Assembly (NCBI GenBank): GCA_964649415.1
Contig: CAZYSK010000102.1
Coordinates: forward strand, 1-17,997
Reading direction: 5' to 3'
Source of the DNA: CAZYSK01 sp964649415
Lineage (GTDB): Bacteria; Chloroflexota; Anaerolineae; B4-G1
Length of the DNA stretch: 17,997 bases
Within the stretch, counting starts at the first letter, position 1; every line of letters starts with the position of its first letter. Below are positions 14,692 through 17,997 of the stretch, in pieces. Under the pieces are notes generated by a model that saw nothing but the letters and a program-made list of their open reading frames with translations, made no database searches and had not been told where the DNA came from. Both the position numbers and the translations under genes were made by a program.

Positions 14692-15186
14692 CTAGCGGAC
14701 GTGACGAAACGTCCACAAGCGGTTGATGAAGAAGTTCCAGAACAGCACCACCCCTGTGGCGATCGCTTTCGCGCCGTTGTAGGCCAGGTCGAAATGGGCC
14801 ATACCGACGGCGTGGGCCAGTGCGCCAACAGGCCCAGCCAGCAGGCCCGCCTCACCCAGGAACAAGCGATCAGAGACATAGAAGATCAGCGTGTTGATCG
14901 CCAGCCCGGCCACGTTGACCACGGCGAACTGGACAAACTGCTTGCGCAGCGGATCAGCGCGCGTCTCCGGATACACCCACAGCCGGTTCCAGACAAAGTT
15001 GCTGATGACGGCAGCCGTGAACGAGAAGACGTTGGCGATCAGCTTGGGAACGCCCACCAGTTGGACCAGCAGGTTGAGCGCGCCGAAGTCTATGACGGCC
15101 CCCAGCGCACCGACAGCGGAGAACTTGAAGAAGCGAACGACATCACGTTGATTGGTTCGGACAAGGGTGGTCAGTTTCGCAATCAT
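14692..15186 (-). CDS. GtrA family membrane protein (polyprenyl-linked sugar flippase-like)
   Basis: 164 residues with four hydrophobic segments. It shows the GtrA pattern: F-F-K-F-S-A-V-G-A-L-G-A-V-I-D-F-G near residue 19-35, S-F-T-A-A-V-I-S-N-F-V-W-N-R-L-W-V-Y near 54-71, and the closing G-V-V-L-F-W-N-F-F-I-N-R-L-W-T-F. GtrA proteins are implicated in moving undecaprenyl-phosphate-linked sugars across the membrane for modification of O-antigen, teichoic acid or arabinogalactan. The ATG at 15186 lies within the 3' end of the polymerase gene (44-bp overlap), and its ribosome site is weak (AAGGA about 14 nt away), so coupling to the upstream gene is likely. It fits a role in surface polysaccharide together with the next two genes. 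Confidence 0.88.
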   Translation of the reverse strand: MIAKLTTLVRTNQRDVVRFFKFSAVGALGAVIDFGALNLLVQLVGVPKLIANVFSFTAAVISNFVWNRLWVYPETRADPLRKQFVQFAVVNVAGLAINTLIFYVSDRLFLGEAGLLAGPVGALAHAVGMAHFDLAYNGAKAIATGVVLFWNFFINRLWTFRHVR

Positions 15187-16810
15187 GGTTGGCTAGTTGG
15201 TTCCTTGTGTTGGTTTTCTCGTCGGTCTGCAGGCCAATGAAGGCCAGGATACCCAGCAGGACGCCGATGTGCAGGTGAACGTTGTTGACGTACAGGTTGT
15301 CGAGGAAGTGATGGACGCTGAGGTGGGTCCAGGCCCCCAGAAGGCCGATGGCGACGCCGCGCAAGAACCCGTCAGCGCGGCGAGTGACCCGCCACGTCTG
15401 CCACAGGACCGCGCCCCAGAGGAGCAGGTAAGCGAGCGTGCCGACCAGGCCAGTCTCAGCGGCGATATTCAGATAGTAGTTGTGCGCGTGCCCCAGCGCG
15501 ATGGGCCAGTTGACGAGCGCAAAACGCGGGTATGCCGGCTCATAGCAGCCGAGGCCTACGCCGGTCCACAGGTTGTAACGAAGCATCTCCAGTGCCGCCT
15601 GCCAGTGAGCCAGCCGCTCAATGACCGCGTAGTTGGCGTCGTTGATGCCTATCCCGCGCACATCCTCAAAGCGCACGTCCTGCGCAAAGCCGGTCAAGCG
15701 CGCAACAAAAGAAGCAGGCAGCAGCCCTGTCGCATACAGGCCCAGTGCCCCGACGGCGAGCACGCCGACCAGCAGCACTCCCCAGCGCGTCTTGCGCGGC
15801 AGCGCAAACGCCATCGCTGAGGCCGCGGCACCGAAGCCCAGCCATCCCCCCCGGCTCCACGACATGCCCAGGGCAGCACCCAGGGCCACGGAGATCGTCA
15901 CGCAGGCGAAGACCTGAAAGGTTTTCCGAAACCTTTCAGGTCTGGATGTCCGCGCTTTCACTCGTCGCTCCCGTCCCCACCCGGCGAGCGCTCCAAGCAC
16001 CGTCCCTATCGCCAGCGAGAGCGTCACGCCCAGGTACCCCGCGTACGGATTCGGCTGCTCGAAGGTGCCATAGGCACGGTAGAAGCGCTCGCCGAGGGCC
16101 AAGACCGCGAAGTGATCCGGCCCCTCACCACGCAGCCCGAACTGCCATGCCCCCATGCCGGCCTGAAAGAGCCCGGTGACCAGCAGTGCTCCCAGCAACC
16201 AGTGCAAGCGCCGGGGTGTGAGGCGATCGCTGACGAACAAGAACAGCAGCAGAATCTGAACCCACTTGGCCAGTTCAGTGACGCCGTAGACCGGCAGTTC
16301 AACCGCGTCCCACAGGGAAAGCAGCACCGCGCCGACAAAGACCAGCAACGGCAGCAACAGCGGGGCGGCCTTGCGACCGCCCGGTCCGCAGCAAGCGCGG
16401 TAACCGACCCCCGCCGACTGTCTGCACGTCGATGTAGGCCACATCCATCCGCATCGCAATGAAGTGCCACCCAGCGGGTAGGGGATACGCAGATTCCGAC
16501 GTGCCAGGCCCTGCGCCAGCCAGGCAGCCACGGCCATCAGAACGAAGACGTGGGCAATTTGGGCTGGCACCTGCGGCACCTCGGCATGCAGGTAGGCGCG
16601 CAGTGGACCGAGGAAAAGCGCGGCAGCCAAGCCCACCAGGGGTTCAACCACAGTCGCCACGCCGAGGATGGCCAGCCCGGCGAAGAGCGCTCCGTCTAGC
16701 GGGGAGAGTTGCACGAGCAACAGCCCGGCCACAAGGGCCAGCGCCAACCCGAGAAGTGTGAATAGCGGCCCGTTCCAGGCCAGCGCGCGACGCAACGCCA
16801 GGCGACTCAC
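15143..16810 (-). CDS. O-antigen ligase / polymerase family protein (Wzy/WaaL-like) with two in-frame insertions
   Basis: About 555 residues with ten or more hydrophobic segments. Typical features are N-P-Y-A-G-Y-L-G-V-T, M-S-W-S-R-G-G-W-L-G-F, G-V-G-L-G-C-Y-E, and the periplasmic L-G-H-A-H-N-Y-Y-L-N with A-E-T-G-L-V-G near residue 440, the catalytic loop of the family. These enzymes polymerise or ligate lipid-linked glycans at the outer face of the membrane. The start is taken as GTG at 16810 (GGAG seven bases upstream); in-frame ATGs at 16846, 16861 and 16876 fall in 15-bp tandem repeats, and a longer frame overlaps the neighbouring gene. Two hydrophilic stretches look inserted: residues about 112-147, rich in Cys, Gly and Arg, and residues about 290-300, encoded by a perfect palindrome. 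The C-terminal tail after F-I-G-L-Q overlaps GtrA. Glycan specificity is unknown. Confidence 0.85.
   Translation of the reverse strand: MSRLALRRALAWNGPLFTLLGLALALVAGLLLVQLSPLDGALFAGLAILGVATVVEPLVGLAAALFLGPLRAYLHAEVPQVPAQIAHVFVLMAVAAWLAQGLARRNLRIPYPLGGTSLRCGWMWPTSTCRQSAGVGYRACCGPGGRKAAPLLLPLLVFVGAVLLSLWDAVELPVYGVTELAKWVQILLLFLFVSDRLTPRRLHWLLGALLVTGLFQAGMGAWQFGLRGEGPDHFAVLALGERFYRAYGTFEQPNPYAGYLGVTLSLAIGTVLGALAGWGRERRVKARTSRPERFRKTFQVFACVTISVALGAALGMSWSRGGWLGFGAAASAMAFALPRKTRWGVLLVGVLAVGALGLYATGLLPASFVARLTGFAQDVRFEDVRGIGINDANYAVIERLAHWQAALEMLRYNLWTGVGLGCYEPAYPRFALVNWPIALGHAHNYYLNIAAETGLVGTLAYLLLWGAVLWQTWRVTRRADGFLRGVAIGLLGAWTHLSVHHFLDNLYVNNVHLHIGVLLGILAFIGLQTDEKTNTRNQLANHDCETDHPCPNQST
15911..15942. 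repeat. Perfect 14-bp inverted repeat inserted in the O-antigen ligase gene
   Basis: GACCTGAAAGGTTT (15911-15924), loop TCCG, AAACCTTTCAGGTC (15929-15942). All 14 pairs match. It is far less GC-rich than its surroundings and is read in frame as R-P-E-R-F-R-K-T-F-Q-V in a loop between membrane segments. It has the form of a mobile palindromic unit. Confidence 0.9.
16370..16475 (-). other. Probable in-frame insertion in the O-antigen ligase gene
   Basis: Between I-P-Y-P-L and A-A-P-L-L-L-P-L-L-V-F, where relatives usually have only a short loop, there are about 35 residues rich in Cys, Gly, Arg and Trp (for example R-C-G-W-M-W-P-T-S-T-C). The alternative frame reads W-H-F-I-A-M-R-M-D-V-A-Y-I-D-V with high GC third positions, so it could be a repeat or fragment of a different gene dropped in out of its own frame. 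Boundaries are approximate. Confidence 0.45.
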
Positions 16811-16835
16811 GACGGCACTCCGCCAGACCTCGACG

Positions 16836-16880
16836 GATGTCCGCATCCGCGATGCCCGCATCCGCGGTGTCCGCATCCGC
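16836..16880. repeat. Three 15-bp tandem repeats between the decarboxylase and polymerase genes
   Basis: Units at 16836-16850, 16851-16865 and 16866-16880 each end in CGCATCCGC and differ at one or two bases near the start (GATGTC, GATGCC, GGTGTC). They fill much of the 88-bp gap. Read in the minus-strand frame they would give R-M-R-T-P, R-M-R-A-S, R-M-R-T-S, which I take as non-coding. Confidence 0.8.
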
Positions 16881-16898
16881 GAGCACACGGACGGGCGA

Positions 16899-17873
16899 TC
16901 AGCACCCGCAATGTCCGCCCTCGCTACGAACCAACACACGCTCCCGGAAGTGGTCGATTGTGTGCTGAAGCCCTTCCTCCAGCGGGACCTTGGGCTCCCA
17001 TCCCAGCACACGCCGCGCCTTGCCGATATCTGGACAGCGCACCTTGGGATCGTCGGCGGTACGAGCGTCGGCAGGAGTGACAAACGTCACGGGCGAGTCA
17101 CTGCGGGTCAATTCTAACACTACGTGGGCGAAGTCCAAGATCGTCATCTCGTCCGGGTTGCCCAGGTTAACCGGTGTGGTCTCACTCGAGTGGAGGAGAC
17201 TCACGAGTCCTTCGACCAGATCGGAGACAAAGCAAAAAGAACGCGTGCGAGAGCCGTGGTCGTACACGGTGAGCGGATCACCCCGCAGCGCCTGGCAGAC
17301 AAAGTTGGGCACCACCCGCCCGTCATCCATCCGCATTCGCGGTCCGTAGGTGTTAAAAATGCGGGCGATGCGCGTATCCACACCGTGGTAGTTGTGATAG
17401 GCCATCGTCAGTGCCTCGGCGAAGCGCTTGCTCTCGTCGTAGACGCCACGCGGGCCGACAGGATTGACATTGCCCCAGTAATCCTCGGGTTGGGGATGCA
17501 CCAGGGGGTCGCCGTAGACCTCCGATGTGGAGGCCAACAGGAAACGAGCCTCCTTCTCCATCGCCAGACCCAAGGTCTTGTGCGTGCCCAACGCACCGAC
17601 CTTGAGCGTCTGGATGGGGTAGTTCAGGTAGTCCACCGGGCTGGGCAAGCTGGCCAGATGGAATACTGCATCGAGGGCGCCCTCGATGAAAATGTAGTTG
17701 GTCACATCGTGCTTGACGAAGCGAAAACGCTCATGCCCGGCCAAGTGCGCGATATTGTCCACGCTGCCGGTGCTCAGATTGTCCATCGCGATGACCTCGT
17801 GGCCATCGACCAACAAGCGGTCGCATAGATGAGAACCGATGAAGCCGGCCCCGCCTGTGATCAGAATGCGCAT
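16899..17873 (-). CDS. UDP-glucuronate decarboxylase (UDP-xylose synthase), SDR family
   Basis: 324 residues from ATG 17873 (GGGAGG three bases upstream); an upstream extension to 17993 lacks family similarity. It decarboxylates UDP-glucuronate to UDP-xylose using bound NAD. Visible features are the Rossmann motif G-G-A-G-F-I-G (Gly7, Gly10, Gly13), the acidic end of beta-2 at Asp31, S-T-S-E-V-Y-G-D-P with Glu118, the diagnostic H-P-Q-P-E-D-Y-W-G-N-V-N-P-V-G-P-R segment at about 126-142, the catalytic Tyr145 and Lys149 in Y-D-E-S-K, and R-I-F-N-T-Y-G-P-R. These residues distinguish it from plain UDP-glucose epimerases. The product is a sugar donor for cell-surface polysaccharide, matching the polymerase and flippase genes next to it. 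The last residues (S-E-G-G-H-C-G-C) lie over a GCGGACATTG repeat word shared with 7240 and 14639, so the tail may be repeat-derived. Confidence 0.92.
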   Translation of the reverse strand: MRILITGGAGFIGSHLCDRLLVDGHEVIAMDNLSTGSVDNIAHLAGHERFRFVKHDVTNYIFIEGALDAVFHLASLPSPVDYLNYPIQTLKVGALGTHKTLGLAMEKEARFLLASTSEVYGDPLVHPQPEDYWGNVNPVGPRGVYDESKRFAEALTMAYHNYHGVDTRIARIFNTYGPRMRMDDGRVVPNFVCQALRGDPLTVYDHGSRTRSFCFVSDLVEGLVSLLHSSETTPVNLGNPDEMTILDFAHVVLELTRSDSPVTFVTPADARTADDPKVRCPDIGKARRVLGWEPKVPLEEGLQHTIDHFRERVLVRSEGGHCGC

Positions 17874-17904
17874 AAGCCTCCCTTCAGAATGTGAAGTCGA
17901 GGGG

Positions 17905-17910
17905 ATTATA
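17905..17910 (-). promoter_or_regulatory. Perfect -10 hexamer upstream of the decarboxylase gene
   Basis: The minus strand reads TATAAT 32 bp upstream of ATG 17873, with a leader of about 25 nt. No good -35 is found at 16 to 18 nt spacing. It could start the minus-strand series of polysaccharide genes. The remaining sequence to 17997 shows nothing else. Confidence 0.45.
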
Positions 17911-17997
17911 CCGCAGGGTAGCGGAGTTGGGTAGTTGCCGTCTGCGACCGTCACACATTGGGGACAAGCTCCTGAAAAGCCAGGCTGGGCCACTGGA

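Noticed and set aside
13125..14726. A 533-residue plus-strand open frame opposite DUF2085 and DUF4013
   Set aside because: It is His/Gln/Arg-rich with no hydrophobic core, and lies opposite two well-supported membrane protein genes and a promoter.
14658..14879. Longer N-terminus for the DUF2085 protein
   Set aside because: The extension is the shadow of the GtrA coding sequence in another frame.
16811..17083. Longer N-terminus for the O-antigen-ligase-like protein
   Set aside because: It would overlap the decarboxylase gene by 185 bp and run through 15-bp repeats; the GTG at 16810 has a plausible ribosome site and precedes the first membrane segment.
17874..17993. 40-residue N-terminal extension of the decarboxylase
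   Set aside because: It crosses the -10 hexamer and the ribosome site; M-R-I-L-I-T-G-G is the normal start of this family.

Overview
The window is GC-rich and compact, and looks like a Chloroflexota genome (probably Anaerolineae or a relative). The basis is the gene content: a very long secreted subtilase with a 'CRLYMP' tail, paired SPFH membrane proteins, DUF4126/DUF4013/DUF2085 membrane proteins, a D-cysteine desulfhydrase-family enzyme, and abundant small palindromic repeats. The lineage is an inference; no rRNA or other marker gene is present. No tRNA, rRNA, CRISPR array, intact insertion sequence or phage gene was found.

Layout, left to right. (1) 1-527 holds no confident gene, only a strong hairpin. 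(2) 528-5358, minus strand, is a tight four-gene operon: a zinc-ribbon membrane protein, two different membrane-anchored SPFH/Band 7-like proteins, and a TPR protein with a C-terminal LexA/S24-like domain that seems to have lost its catalytic residues. A promoter candidate (5401-5429) and an upstream terminator (5504-5536) isolate it. (3) 5594-6938, minus, is a PLP-dependent D-cysteine desulfhydrase-like enzyme followed by a small membrane protein, separated by direct repeats of exact 12-bp period. (4) 6939-7410 is a divergent intergenic region with two extended -10 elements and three small hairpin repeats. (5) 7411-11928, plus, is a 1505-residue secreted multidomain subtilase. (6) 11951-17873, minus, runs from UDP-glucuronate decarboxylase through an O-antigen-ligase-like polymerase, a GtrA flippase-like protein and a DUF2085 protein to DUF4013 and DUF4126 membrane proteins. 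The first three make sense together as surface-polysaccharide synthesis and export.

The most unusual content is a population of short palindromic repeats. Two 25-bp copies before the protease differ only by a compensatory base-pair swap. A 38-bp repeat occurs once in the protease leader and once inside the DUF2085 reading frame. A perfect 14-bp inverted repeat sits in frame inside the O-antigen-ligase gene. A five-unit, 35-bp tandem array lies between DUF4013 and DUF4126. Several of these share a TCCG or TCTG loop. The other system worth follow-up is the SPFH-pair / zinc-ribbon / TPR-S24 operon, whose function I cannot assign.
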